From the NCBI GenBank assembly GCA_002102555.1, contig MCFL01000274.1, positions 1 to 32,799 on the forward strand: a stretch of DNA of 32,799 nucleotides, in the 5' to 3' direction. Made by a program: the position numbers and the translations under genes. This DNA is from Catenaria anguillulae PL171 (lineage: Eukaryota; Blastocladiomycota; Blastocladiomycetes; Blastocladiales; Catenariaceae). The notes beneath the pieces are model-generated. The model ran no database searches, was not told where the DNA came from, and worked only from the letters and a program-made list of their open reading frames with translations. Below are positions 10,294 to 21,612 of this stretch, piece after piece (within the stretch, counting starts at the first letter, position 1; the number at the start of each line of letters is the position of its first letter).

Positions 10294-10751
10294 TCAGTTG
10301 TTTGCGGGGCTTGGGTTGTGTGCGTCTACTGTATACATTCATGAAGACCTACGTGTACCTACTGCGTACATTACGCCGGCGGGGGCCGTTCATGGCTATG
10401 TCCGTCTGCATGCGAAAGACAGCCGAGGAGGCGTGAAATCTTGTTCGCAGCAAGCTTGACAAGGTGTTCGCACCGCTTTCAATTGAAATGGAGTGAGCCG
10501 CACCTGCACGTGACAAGTCACGCCGAACCCAGATCACGTGTTTTTCAGAGCGCCACAAGTGCCTCCTCGTTTAGCATGCCAACTGGCCAACGCCAAGCGT
10601 GCAAGAGTCCATTCGCCTCCGACCTCCCCAACTCCTGCGAATGCTGTGTCCAGTGGATCAATCGATACGATACGATACGATACGATACGATACGATACAA
10701 TGTGACCATGAAGGCCCAGTAATGCAATAATAGTACATACAACATACAATC
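10294..10751. promoter_or_regulatory. Divergent promoter between kinase and oxysterol-binding protein genes
   Basis: These 458 bases separate the start codons of two divergent genes. They hold two CACGTG E-box words, at 10507-10512 and 10535-10540, 28 bp apart. This is the core recognised by bHLH factors such as Pho4 and Cbf1 in yeast. A CGATA microsatellite lies about 55 bp before the ATG at 10752. No TATA box is obvious. That both genes share control is inference from layout. Confidence 0.4.
10663..10697 (+). repeat. (CGATA)7 microsatellite
   Basis: Seven perfect tandem copies of the pentamer CGATA lie between the E-box words and the oxysterol-binding protein start codon, probably in its promoter or 5' leader. 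Copy number is likely to vary between strains. Confidence 0.95.
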
Positions 10752-13700
10752 ATGCAGGAAATCGAGATTCCGCCGCGGGACTGCTTCAAGTACTATGTGC
10801 AGGTCGAGGGCGCGCCAAAGACCATCCTGTGGAACTTTGCCACAAAGAAGAAGAACATTGCCTTTGGCCTGTTTTTCCAGCTCTCGTCCGACTCGCTCGA
10901 CCCCTCGGCGCCTGCTCCCACTCCCGTCACGGCCGTTCCGGGCAATGCGACTGGGTCTGCAGATCCCGTTGCTGCCGCCACCGTCGCGTCACCCGTAACG
11001 GGGGCACGCCGTCGGGTCATTTCCGCAAGTGCAGCGCTCAACCTCAACTTTTCATCTGCCTCATCTGCCCGATCCTCGCCTCGCCACTCGCCTGCCGCTT
11101 CCCTTTCTGCCCAAAACAACAACCCGTTCACTGCCAACAATGGCGCCCTCATAGCGTCCCCTCACCTCGAAGTCCCGCCATCTTCATCTGACGCAGGTGG
11201 TGGCAGCAGCCTTGGCATTACTGATTCCTCGGATGCCGATACCGTCGTCAATGGCTCGTTGCCGCCACCCATTGTCACTCGGCAGCGTGCGAAATCGACA
11301 AACTCGGCCGTCTTGCCACGCGAGCCTTTGTTGGAACCCATTCTGCCCGTGCAGCGTTACGAGAGCTCAAAGAGCACTATCAAGGGCCAACAGCTGGTCA
11401 TGCGGGACGGCACCTACGTTCTGTATTTCGGTACGGTTTTTGCCGATTTGGATACGGCTCTTGCTGAGTTCAAGTCGGGTACTGATATTCATTGTTGCCC
11501 AGACAATACCTTTTCGCGCAACACATCAAAGAAAATGACATTTTTCGTGGCCATGCGTGACGGCGGTTCGTTGTCCACCACCCGCCTACTCTTTCACTTG
11601 TCCGTTCGTACTTTTCAACTGACGCCACCCAATCAACGATATCTCAATAGAAGCACCAAAGGAAGACCAGCCTGCCCCAGAACTCACGGGCTGGCTCCTG
11701 AAAAAGAAACGCAAGCGCATGCAAGGCTGGGCCAAGCGGTACTTTACATGCGACCGAGGCCAGCTATCCTACATGAAACTGCCCGGTGGGTTTTGCCGCG
11801 GGTCCGTACCCATCGCCTTGTCCACCATCTCTGTCGACCCGGACCATCGCATCATCAACATTGACTCGGGCACCACGCTGTGGCACTTGCGTGCATTCAC
11901 GCGCGAAGATTACGACAAGTGGATTGCCGTCATCAAGCGGTACAAGGCTGAGCATGCAGAGGTTGTGCGTGCGGTTGCCGCAGCAGCAGCCGCGGGGCCC
12001 GCGCCACCCTTGCCAATTGCCATCGACACCACGACGAGCCCAATTTCGGACCACCAAACCATTCGCGCTACTCCTGCGTCCCCGTCGTCGTCTTCGCCCT
12101 CAATCGATCACCTCATGCGTCAATTCATTGCTTCAGTCGATTCACACGTCGACCACCTGGCGCGACTTGTGCTCACGGCCGACCCGCAGCCCGCACCCGA
12201 GCTCGTCAACACAGTCAAGGCGCTTGCCCAAGTGCTGCACGCGGAAAAGGACGAACTGCTCGACCAGCTGGCGTGTGAATCCGCCAAAGCCGCGACTGTC
12301 GCCCAGGCGTACGCCGAAATCTTGCGCGAAAACTCGGAACTGCGTGCGCGGTTCGATGTCGCAGGTGGGCCCAGCATGAGCGCCAGCGGTTCCGCAACCG
12401 TTGTTCCGCCGCCGTCCCAGCAGCCCGCACGCGCAATGACGCCGCCTGGATACCACCCTTCATCCTCGGGATCGCTCACGGCCGCGCAGCAGCAGGTGAT
12501 TGCCGCACATCGCAGCCTGTCTATGACTTCCTTCTCGGCCGCCGCAGCGGCCAATCGCATGAGTGGATCCGTGGGTGCCACGGGTATGCACATGCGCACC
12601 GGCTCGATTGCATCGACCATTTCTGACCAGTGGTTTGATGCCGAGGAGATTGTTTTGACTGCGACAGGCAAAGGCGGCGCCAAGGGCAAGGGCGGCGACG
12701 GATCCGATTCAGAGTCGTCAGATGATTCGGACCAGCGGTCGGTCAAGGGCAAGGCGGCTGCCGCGGCAAAGCGGGTTTCAACCATGGCCGCTGCTGGAAA
12801 GAGCGGCGTCGGGCACCAGCAGCCAATGAGTCCAGAGATGGTTGTGTATGAGGCAGGCGTGGATGCTACATCGCCGTCGAGTATGACTGGGGGTCCCGAT
12901 TCCAGTGCGGCTGTGGATGCAAGTGGTACCGGTACCGGCGAGGGGACAGATGACGAGGAGGATGAGGACGACGAGTATGCGTACGACGAAGATGAGGACG
13001 ACGATGACGACGACGACGAGTCTGGGTACATGGTTGACATGTACGCAACCAACGGCGGCGGCGCCTCGCCCACTGTTGGCGCCGGCCCGCGCTCGCTTCG
13101 TGGCAAGCGGTCAGCATCATCGCTCGGATCCAAATCGCTGCGCAACGTGAGCGTGTTCCAGGGCGGATATCATGTTGCGCGCCGCAAGTACTTGCCCTCG
13201 CCCGTGGTGGGCGACGACGTGTCGCTGCTGGGCATTTTGCGCAAGAATGTCGGCAAAGATCTGTCCACGGTCGCCATGCCCATTTCTCTCAACGAACCCA
13301 TCAACCTGCTCCAAAAACTGGCCGAGGAACTCGAGTACTCGCACCTGCTCGACCGCGCGGCGGCCACGCAACCTGCCGACTCTATGCATCGTCTGTACCT
13401 GGTGGCGGCATTCGCCGTGTCCTCGTATGCGTCCACGGCCAACCGCAATGGCCGCAAGCCCTTTAATCCTTTGCATGGCGAGACGTACGAGCTGGTGCGG
13501 CCCGACCGCGGGTTCCGGTTTGTTTCCGAAAAGGTGAGCCATCAGCCGGCCATCATGGCATGCCACGCCACGTCCTTGCCCGTGGGCAAGTGGTCATTTT
13601 TCCAGGATTCAAGGCTCAAGTCCAAGTTTTGGGGCAAGTCCATGGAACTGATTCCCTTGGGCAACATTCATGTCGAGCTGCCCGAGCACGGCGAGCATTA

Positions 13701-14376
13701 CACTTGGACAAAGGTCACGACTTGTATGCGCAACTTGATTGGTGGGCCAAAGTCGTTGGATCACTATGGCAAGCTGGTTGTGGTGAATCACTCGACTAAA
13801 GAGCGCGTCGAAATCACATTCAAGGAAAACGGCGGCGGCGGGTGGTTGGGTGGCGGGCCGAGCACGGCCAACGAGGTTGTTGGTGTTGGGTACTCGAGCA
13901 AGGGCGAAAAGGTGGGTGTGATTCGTGGCCGTTGGAGCGAGCTGTGCACCGTGAGTCGTCCAGGAGCCGACGACGAGGGCCAAGTGCTGTGGCGCGCCAA
14001 CCCAGTGTTGCCACATTGCGACCAGTTTTACGGGTTTACGCAGTTTACGATTGAGCTCAACGAGATGACGCCCGATATCCAAGATTACCTGCCGCCCACC
14101 GACACTCGATTCCGGCCCGACCAGGTCGACTTTGAGCGAGGCAATGTGGATGCGGCCGAGGCGGAAAAGATTCGGTTGGAGGAGAAGCAGCGGCAGTACC
14201 GTAAGCGGCTGCAGGAAGAAGGCAAGGAGTGGGTGCCACAGTGGTTTGAGGTCAAGAAGGATCCGTTCACCAAGGAAGAAGAGTGGCAGTATCGCGGTGG
14301 GTACTGGGAAACGAGGGAAAAGCGGTCATGGGGCAATCCTATTGATCTGTGGGGTCCGTCCGAGCCATCCGAGTGA
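10752..14376 (+). CDS. Oxysterol-binding protein, Osh3-like (GOLD-PH-FFAT-ORD)
   Basis: Lipid-transfer protein of the oxysterol-binding family, expected at ER-plasma membrane contacts where it exchanges lipids with PI4P. I predict three exons: 10752-11430, 11503-11565 and 11651-14376. The introns are 72 and 85 nt with GTACGG..CCCAG and GTTCGT..AATAG ends; the total is 1155 residues and the phases fit. A GOLD-type domain occupies residues about 3-44 and 200-247, split by a 150-residue Ser/Ala/Pro insert. A PH domain runs about 257-350 (ELTGWLLKKKRKRMQGWAKRYF). An FFAT-like motif QWFDAEE at 574-580 could bind VAP proteins on the ER. A very acidic tract follows, then the ORD with NPLHGETYE (from 853) and EKVSHQP (874-880). 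The family signature is normally EQVSHHPP, so the second His, one of the PI4P-contacting pair, is Gln here. Domain order matches yeast Osh3. Confidence 0.95.
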
Positions 14377-14501
14377 GTGAGTAGACAAGGAGTTTTCTTC
14401 CCTGTTTCAATTTTTTTCCTATGACTTTCTAGTTTGCATTTCTTTCATTCTCATTCGTAACCCGATATGTGTCGGTTCGCAATCATTATCAATGTCTCCA
14501 C

Positions 14502-14519
14502 TTTTTTTTTTTTTTTTTT
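14502..14519 (+). repeat. T18 homopolymer
   Basis: A run of 18 T about 125 bases after the oxysterol-binding protein stop codon. It may be part of the 3' end signal or simply a slippage tract. Its exact length may be unreliable. Confidence 0.9.
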
Positions 14520-15294
14520 GAATGCCCACACATTCCACTATGCGAAGTTGCTCGGCTTTACACGGCGGGCGGGGCTCTGTGTGGAACGGGGCGCGTTGCA
14601 TACCGACTTGAATGGGCACAGGGCCCAGACCCCGTCAGCGGATGTGAGACTTCCTGGGGCGGCAAACGCGAGCCGAGTACGTTGCGGACCCAGAAGTGTG
14701 GCGGTACTTGGTGATTGGATCCGGATTAGCGCGCGATTCGAATTCACAGCTGAGATATCTATTACCGCAAATGAGTGACCATCATCTCGGGCGGGCGAAC
14801 TATGCAAATAAAAACGTTGCGCGACAAGGTTTGCTGGTTGGACGCGACGCGACTTTTCGGTCGGCATCAGGGCGCTTGGGCTCCATAACCAGAGCCTCAG
14901 TCACGGTGACCATGGTTCGGTGATGGTATATTGGCGCTGGTCGCAGGTATGGCCCAGGAACTACCATGCCATGGGCACCTTTCATTTGGAACGAGTGGCG
15001 CCAGGATTCGAGGTTGAGGGGTCGCGAATTCGAATGCTGCGCTCAGATCACTCCCTCTCACTTCGCGGTTGAGCTGAGATTGATAAGAAAGGGTTGGGTA
15101 AATAACTTCAGGTGCGCGTTCGATTGTGAGAACAGCTCGCTTAGATCTGCACAAATCTTGGCCAGAGCGCAACGAACGCCCGCACGTCGCTGTCCACCGA
15201 CACAAACGCCTCAGTCCAAACCGACCTCGGCCCTAGGCGTGCGCTGAGGGCGGCGGCGTCGGTGATGCAGCTGACGATGGGCTGGGTACAGAAA

Positions 15295-15300
15295 TATAAA
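15295..15300 (+). promoter_or_regulatory. TATA-like box upstream of the branching enzyme
   Basis: TATAAA in the context GAAATATAAAGTGAG, 512 bp before the proposed start codon. This would imply a long leader, possibly with a 5'UTR intron. Assigned from sequence resemblance only. Confidence 0.25.
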
Positions 15301-15582
15301 GTGAGACAGGCGCCCGACTCCTCTCCCCTCTCTTCGCTTATGTGTGATCATTCGACAACAAAAAAAGGCTGTCAAAATCAATGAATCAAACCGTAACTTC
15401 ATATTTACAGTCGACAACGAAGACGCCCACTGCCAACTGCCAACTGCACGCATTCACGCTGCGCTCCCATCTCGAGACTTGTCCATGTACGTCAGTCTCT
15501 TTTCCGTTTGCATCTCTACTGGACCAAGAGGGGCTCCACGCACGCGCGAGCCGTGTTCGTGATGTTCGAGGCTGTGACCACG

Positions 15583-15597
15583 CCCCCCCCCCCCCCC
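15583..15597 (+). repeat. C15 homopolymer in the branching enzyme 5' region
   Basis: Fifteen consecutive C, about 215 bp before the start codon at 15812. On the opposite strand this is a G15 run that could form a quadruplex-like structure. The length could also be a sequencing artefact. Confidence 0.9.
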
Positions 15598-15811
15598 TTG
15601 GCCTTGGGCCGCCGGTACTGCTGACGGCGGGGGTCCTCCTTTCGCGCCAGTGCTCGGCGGCCAGCCGTCAGTCAGAGATCTTTGAGCGTGTCTCGCGCGT
15701 GCCGCCAACTCGTTCTTGTGCACTTCCTCGCGAGATGCGAGATGATGGTCAAGCGCGAGTACGACACGAATACGATGAACTGACTCTGTGCAATCTTTGT
15801 GTGCTCCCGCC

Positions 15812-18058
15812 ATGTCCCACAGCACCAGCAACCCCATAAGCAACACCATGATGGTCGCCCCGCCCGCCACGTCTTCAGCTGCATCATCGGCAAAACCCAA
15901 AACGGCAGCCAAAAAGTCTGTCGAGCTCTCTGCCGACTCTGCTTGGGCTCTGAGCGTTGCCACCTCGCCCTCGTTCCCTAAAGTCGCCATCGACGACCCG
16001 TACCTGGCGCCCTTTGCCGGCGTGCTCAAGTCGCGCTTCCTCAAGTTCAAGCACTGGATCGATTTGGCCTCGGCCAACCACGGCTCGCTGGCTGATTTCG
16101 CCTCGGCCTACACCCACTTTGGCTTCACAAAGGACCCCGAAACGGGCGACATCATTTACCGCGAATACGCGCCGGGCGCCACCACGGCGCACTTGATTGG
16201 CGACTTCAACAACTGGGACCGCGCCTCGCACCCGCTCACCCGCGACGAGTTCGGCACATGGTCGTTGCGGCTGCCCGCTGGCACCATTCCACACAAGTCC
16301 AAAGTCAAGATTGCCTTCACGAGCCCACAGCATGTGGACGGGCCCAACGCTCAGTTCGATCGCATTTCGCCCTGGGCCAGGCACGTGGTCCAGGACCAGT
16401 CCGTCTCGGTGGCATACGATGCCGTGTATTGGGACCCAGAGGTCAAGTACCACTTCAAGCACCCGCGCCCGCCGCGCCCGGATCAACCCAAGATTTACGA
16501 GGCCCATGTCGGCATTGCATCCGAGGAGGGCCGCATTGCAAGCTACCGCGAGTTTTCCGTCAATGTAATCCCTAAGATTGCCAAATTGGGCTACAACACG
16601 ATCCAGCTCATGGCCGTCCAAGAACACGCTTATTATGCGTCGTTTGGGTACCAAGTCACGTCCTTCTTTGCGCCCTCGTCCAGGTTTGGCACTCCCGAAG
16701 AGCTCATGGAACTTATTGACACGGCCCACGCCCACGGGCTCACGGTGCTGCTCGACCTGGTCCACTCGCACGCATCCAAGAATGTGCTCGACGGGCTCAA
16801 CATGTTTGACGGAACCGACCATTGCTACTTCCATGCTGGCCCCTTGGGTTGGCATTCGCTGTGGGACTCGAGGCTCTTCAACTATGGCCACTACGAAACC
16901 GTGCGCTTTTTGCTGTCCAACGTGGCCTACTGGCTCAACGAGTACATGTTTGACGGGTTCCGCTTTGATGGCGTCACGTCCATGCTCTACACGCACCATG
17001 GCATTGGCACCGGTTTCTCGGGCAACTACCACGAGTACTTTGGGCCCGGGCTCGTTGACGACGACGCAATCACCTACCTCATGCTCGCAAACTACCTCAC
17101 GCACACGCTCTTGCCCGGTGACGAGGGCGGTATCACGATCGCCGAAGACGTGTCGGGCATGCCCGCCCTGTGCCGCCCCGTGGCCGACGGCGGTGTCGGG
17201 TTTGATTATCGCCTGGGCATGGCTGTGCCCGACATGTGGATCAAGTACCTCAAGGAGTTCCGTGACGAGCAATGGGACCTTGGCCATGTTGCGCACACGC
17301 TGACCAACCGCCGGTGGAACGAAGCCACCATTGGGTACGCCGAGTCGCACGACCAAGCACTTGTGGGTGACAAGACGTTGGCCTTTTGGCTCATGGACAA
17401 GGACATGTACGACCACATGTCCGAGGTGCATTCCAAGAACCCGCCGCCGTCGATTGACCGCGGCATGGCCCTGCACAAGATGATTCGCCTCGTCACGTGC
17501 GCCTTGTCGGGCGAGGGTTACTTGACCTTTATGGGCAACGAATTTGGCCACCCAGAGTGGCTTGATTTCCCGCGCGCAGGCAACAACAATTCGTACCACT
17601 ATGCCCGCCGGCAGTGGTCATTGGCCACTAACGAGCAGCTGCGGTACAAATACTTGGATCGGTTCGATACCGCCATGCTGCGCGTGATTACCGACGACTT
17701 GCACTTGCTTGGCGCCAACTCGACCAGTCGCCAGTTTGTTACGCTCAAGCATGAAGGCGACAAGGTCTTGGCGTTTGAGCGCTGGGACAATGCGCACAAG
17801 GTCCACGTGCTCTTCATTTTCAACTTCCACCCAACCAATTCGTACACCGACTACAAGGTGGGCGTCGAGTACCCGGGCGAGTACGAGGTCGTGTTGGACA
17901 CCGATGCAAAGGACTTTGGCGGGCATGCCCGCTTGGATCATTCCGTCAAGTACGTGGCACATGCCAACGATGGGTGGAATGGCCGCAAGTCGAGCGTCAT
18001 GGTGTACAGCCCGTCGCGGTCGGCCATTGTACTCGTCAACCGGAACGTCAAGCATTGA
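15812..18058 (+). CDS. GLC3: 1,4-alpha-glucan (glycogen) branching enzyme, GH13
   Basis: Creates alpha-1,6 branches in glycogen by cutting an alpha-1,4 chain and rejoining it; a cytosolic enzyme of glycogen synthesis. The 748-residue length is normal for eukaryotic GBE1/Glc3 proteins. An N-terminal Ser/Ala-rich stretch of about 50 residues precedes the family N-terminal region. A CBM48-type module spans about 105-205 (FTKDPETGDIIYREYAPGA, LIGDFNNWD). The GH13 barrel has TVLLDLVHSHAS (310-321), the nucleophile Asp386 in DGFRFDGVTSM, the acid/base Glu445 in ITIAEDVSG, and Asp514 in YAESHDQALVGDK. The C-terminal beta domain runs to VNRNVKH. The frame is open a few codons further upstream but has no ATG there, so 15812 (GCCATGT) is the start. 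There are no introns or interruptions, and the gene converges with the next one across 300 bp. Confidence 0.97.
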   Translation: MSHSTSNPISNTMMVAPPATSSAASSAKPKTAAKKSVELSADSAWALSVATSPSFPKVAIDDPYLAPFAGVLKSRFLKFKHWIDLASANHGSLADFASAYTHFGFTKDPETGDIIYREYAPGATTAHLIGDFNNWDRASHPLTRDEFGTWSLRLPAGTIPHKSKVKIAFTSPQHVDGPNAQFDRISPWARHVVQDQSVSVAYDAVYWDPEVKYHFKHPRPPRPDQPKIYEAHVGIASEEGRIASYREFSVNVIPKIAKLGYNTIQLMAVQEHAYYASFGYQVTSFFAPSSRFGTPEELMELIDTAHAHGLTVLLDLVHSHASKNVLDGLNMFDGTDHCYFHAGPLGWHSLWDSRLFNYGHYETVRFLLSNVAYWLNEYMFDGFRFDGVTSMLYTHHGIGTGFSGNYHEYFGPGLVDDDAITYLMLANYLTHTLLPGDEGGITIAEDVSGMPALCRPVADGGVGFDYRLGMAVPDMWIKYLKEFRDEQWDLGHVAHTLTNRRWNEATIGYAESHDQALVGDKTLAFWLMDKDMYDHMSEVHSKNPPPSIDRGMALHKMIRLVTCALSGEGYLTFMGNEFGHPEWLDFPRAGNNNSYHYARRQWSLATNEQLRYKYLDRFDTAMLRVITDDLHLLGANSTSRQFVTLKHEGDKVLAFERWDNAHKVHVLFIFNFHPTNSYTDYKVGVEYPGEYEVVLDTDAKDFGGHARLDHSVKYVAHANDGWNGRKSSVMVYSPSRSAIVLVNRNVKH

Positions 18059-18358
18059 GCGTGTTGTGATTGTTGCGAGTGATTTTCATTCTTGTTTTTG
18101 CGCGTGCGTTGAGTGTGTTCTAATGGATTGCTTGGTTCCGTCCAGTGGAAGAGTGTGTGTTTCCGAAACCGGTTATTTTGCCCTCTGGTTGATATCTATG
18201 TTCTTTGTTGCACCCCATTCCTTCTCCTTCTTTTTCCGTTATTGTTTGTGACATATCCTCCGACCCCAGCAGTGCCCAATTCTGAAATGTCAAATGGAAG
18301 CGAAATTTTCAAAACTCTAAGGTTCCTTCTTCTTTTTGACAAAGGTGCAAAGATAACA

Positions 18359-21300
18359 TCAAACAACCATCACTGCCAGTGCATCTCGAACCTCAATCAC
18401 GCCTCCCCTCGCTTCACCAATCCCACCCACGTACTCCAAATCCACACACCCGACTTGCGCCACCCCTCTCCGGACCGTGGCAAACCGGACCCTCACACTT
18501 GCCACAGACCCAGGGGCAATATCCCTGGTCCGCACACGGTGGTCTAGGCACACGACGGCCGGGTGTACGGCATCGAGTGACTTGGCCAGCCCGCTAAACG
18601 CCTCCGGGTCAAGTAAAAGCGACACGGCGGAATCGGTCGCCGCTGCCACTGCCGTTGATGCGGGCGATACGGCCAGCCCGCGCGAATTGGGCACGTGCAC
18701 GAAAAAGGCACACGTCGAGGGCGTGCGATTGATGATTTGCAAGTCGAGAAACATGTCGTTGCCGCACTCCACCACGGCAGCAGTTGCGGACTGCTTGTCT
18801 TCGGCGCCACTTTTTCCGTGGCTGCAGGCAACAACAGAAAGCGTGACAATGAGTGCGCCGCCAGCAACATGCACCTGGTGTGCGGGCAAGGACGCCAGGA
18901 CCGACTCGCGAGATGCGTCACGGTTGAGTGGTACGTATTGTTCTTGATGCTGGAATTGCGAGACGGGGGGCGACATGTGGTATCCTTGTTGGTCACCACT
19001 GCCCAAAATGGATGTTGGGCCAGAGGTGTGGCGCACGTGTGGGTTGGGCGTGGACGAACTGCTTGGGAGCACGTTTCCTGCGGACGATCGGCGTGGCGGC
19101 TGGTTTGCTGCAGACTCTTGGTGGTCGACGAGCTGTTCAGGGCCTGTGATGGTCACAGGCCGCACCGGCGAGGTTGGCCGCGAGTTGGAAGTGGTGGTCG
19201 CCGCCCGGAACTGCGAGAATGTGCGCGACATGGTGAGGATGGCTTCCTCGGTCATGGAAAGCCGTTTCTTGGACGCAAGTTTTTGCATGAGCCCTGGCGA
19301 CGTTTGCTGCTGTTGCTGTTGCTGTTGGGACTCCCACGGCGTCACGGCCTCCGTGTTGGCTGTGATGGATCGAGCAGTCGACGTGGAACGGGTTGGAACG
19401 GTCAGCGCGCGCGTAGGAGACGGCGACCGGCCTCCTTGCGAGTAAGGGTGTGCGTGCCGCTTACCAGTACGAGCGAGCGGAATAGACGAGGCCGAGGGCG
19501 GGCCAACGATAGGTGGTAAGGGGCGAAACAATGGCAGCGGGTTGGCGAGAACACATTCCCACTGCGCGGCCATGAGCACGGACGATGAAGGCAAGCGCGA
19601 GTAGACGACGGTGATCGTTGCACGAATGGCGCCCTGTGCCAGCAATCCGCCCGAGTGTTCCAGGGAACCGCCCACGTTTACTGGTAAGCTGCCCGCCCGC
19701 AGCGGAGGAAGGGGCTTGTTTACACCTCCGGCACCAAGCGAGCTCGGAACGGTCCCACGCGAGGTAGCCCGGCCAATTTGAGAGACCGGAGTATCAACAT
19801 GCGACAGTGCCCTCTCTGGCCGTCCACGCGCTGGTGGCACACCCACGGCCGGGGCCGGTGCTGGGGCGGCAGCGGATGCAGCTGGGGGCATGACGTGCAG
19901 GTACACCAAATCGACTTGATCACCTGGCGCCAAAACGGCACCTTGGGCTGCCTCTCCACCGACTGGACGCAACTTGACGGCATTTTCGTCGCCTGCGCTT
20001 CCCATCGGCGATGGTGAAGGAACGAGGCACTTGACTTGCACACTGACGATTTCAACTGGTGAGGAATCGAGCACATTTTCGATCCCGACACACACGAGCA
20101 CGGTATCGTCACGGACGCGTTGCGGGACGGCCGACAAGTGAGTGTTGATGGCGTTGACGGCCACGAGCTTGTGATGTACAATGCGTCGAGGAGGTGGGAG
20201 GAGCGCGTCCGAAGGTAGATGGACGGCGGGTGATGGAGGTGAGGGTGCGCCTGGAGTGCCGAGGCCAAGCGGGTCGTCCGAGGACCGGCGGTTGGCATTG
20301 GCGGTGGGAGCGGATGCGTTGTTGGAGCGCGGTTTGGCAATGGAGATGTCGGCATGCCCAAAAACGTGTGGGTCAACTTGGGCGAGGCCCCGGATCACAT
20401 TGACGACATCAGTTGTGTCGGTTGGCATCCAACCGTCGTCATCCAGGTCGGCTGCGTTTTCGTGTTCGTTCTCGCCGTTGTTGCTTGCGTTGAGTTGAGA
20501 TTTTGCGGGATCATTTGAGGTTGAGGCAATCGTGAGTGCGGATTGCGAGACCGAAAACATGAGCGAAACGGGCGCTTGACTGGAGGCAGACTCGACGTAG
20601 GCTGTGTATGGTGAGATTGTGAGCCATGATCCTCGCAAGGTGCCAGTTGGAGAAGACTATCTCGAGCAAATGCACGGTACCGATTGGAATGTGCATTGGC
20701 AATGCAACCCACCCGTCTTCGGGATTGACAACAGGCAACGATCCAGGAGCACGGCGGTTATAGACATGATTGGATTGGTGTATGTGCTTGCCATGGATTT
20801 TCGGGTTGCTCGCATGAGCAGCAGAACCAATGGGACCTTGGCCACTGGCACCGCCGACAGTCACTTGCACAGCAACGTCCAACGAGGCGGCGAAACGTTC
20901 AAGCAAGGCCTGGCGCACAGCGCGTGTAGATTCCTGCGACGACTTGAGGGTGGCGAGATCACTATCGCCTCCATCTTGCGTGGTTGGGTGCGGGTGACTT
21001 GAAGATCCAGGCAGGGATTCGTTGAGATGGCCGATGAGAAGGACGAGCAGCGTTTCATCAAAGATGGCGGCATCGCGGTGCTGGACGGCCGCCAAACGGG
21101 TATTGGGCGTCACTTGCACGTTGACGGAATCGGGCACAAGCACAGAGAACTGGGCGTCAGTGAACATGGCATGAGGCGATACGCCAACCGTGGCCAGCGT
21201 CAGCCAAGACGGCGGCAATGTTGCTGGCGTGTGTGGCGACACTGCAGCCTGAGAGCTGGCCGCGGCAGGAGATCCGAGGTCGCCGAGGTCGAGGTCCGTG

Positions 21301-21389
21301 TCCACGTTTGCTTGGAATGGCTCGCCATTGTTGGCGATAGCAATGGGGGTGGCGGCATCTCTGGTCGTGTCGGTCACGTTGTTGTCCAT
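18359..21389 (-). CDS. TRAPPII subunit Trs65-like protein
   Basis: A 983-residue protein from two predicted exons, 21389-20681 and 20601-18359. The 79-nt intron (GTACCG..ACACAG with CTCAC branch-like words) is in matching phase. The C-terminal 100 residues recall the last beta-sandwich of Trs65-family TRAPPII subunits: a VVCLDHRVRTRDIAPGSV stretch, then RFATVRRGVAQVGCVDLEYV, ending EVRDALAVMVV, where the family has a LxPG-type turn and a DVRDLP-like end. TRAPPII activates Rab GTPases (Ypt31/32, Rab11) at the late Golgi. The N-terminal quarter (FTDAQFSVLVPDSVNVQV and later) is also beta-rich in pattern. The middle is a Ser/Pro/Gln-rich linker with a Q8 run. The start is the first ATG, at 21389. 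The intron is needed because the upstream frame otherwise runs on in a different register. The gene is firm; the family call rests on remembered pattern and is moderate. Confidence 0.75.
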
Positions 21390-21612
21390 GGCGGCACACT
21401 CGATTCGTATTCCTAGCAAGACTCACGGCAAGGTGTGGCAATAGATGCTGTCAATGGCAGATTGCCGATGGTGAATAACGCTTGTGCATTGCGCATTTGA
21501 TATGCAATGTAGAGACATCCCTCCTGATCGAAAATTATTGGTGGCGCGTGTGCGTGTGCGTGTGCGGCGACTGTGGCGACCCATTGACAACAACAACACA
21601 TCTTGCACGTAG

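Larger units (their letters stand above)
14377..15811. other. 1.4-kb intergenic region between two plus-strand genes
   Basis: Holds the 3' region of the oxysterol-binding protein gene and the promoter of the branching enzyme. Visible elements are an 18-T run, a TATAAA word and a C15 run, each listed separately. I see no coding frame with the window's usual codon bias and no RNA gene. Confidence 0.5.

Noticed and set aside
12120-13145. 341-codon minus-strand frame with a poly-Ser run
   Set aside because: Mirror of the acidic and Ala-rich tract of the oxysterol-binding protein.
15884-17599. 571-codon open frame on the minus strand
   Set aside because: It lies entirely opposite the branching enzyme. 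It results from the enzyme's strong codon bias and has no recognisable domain.
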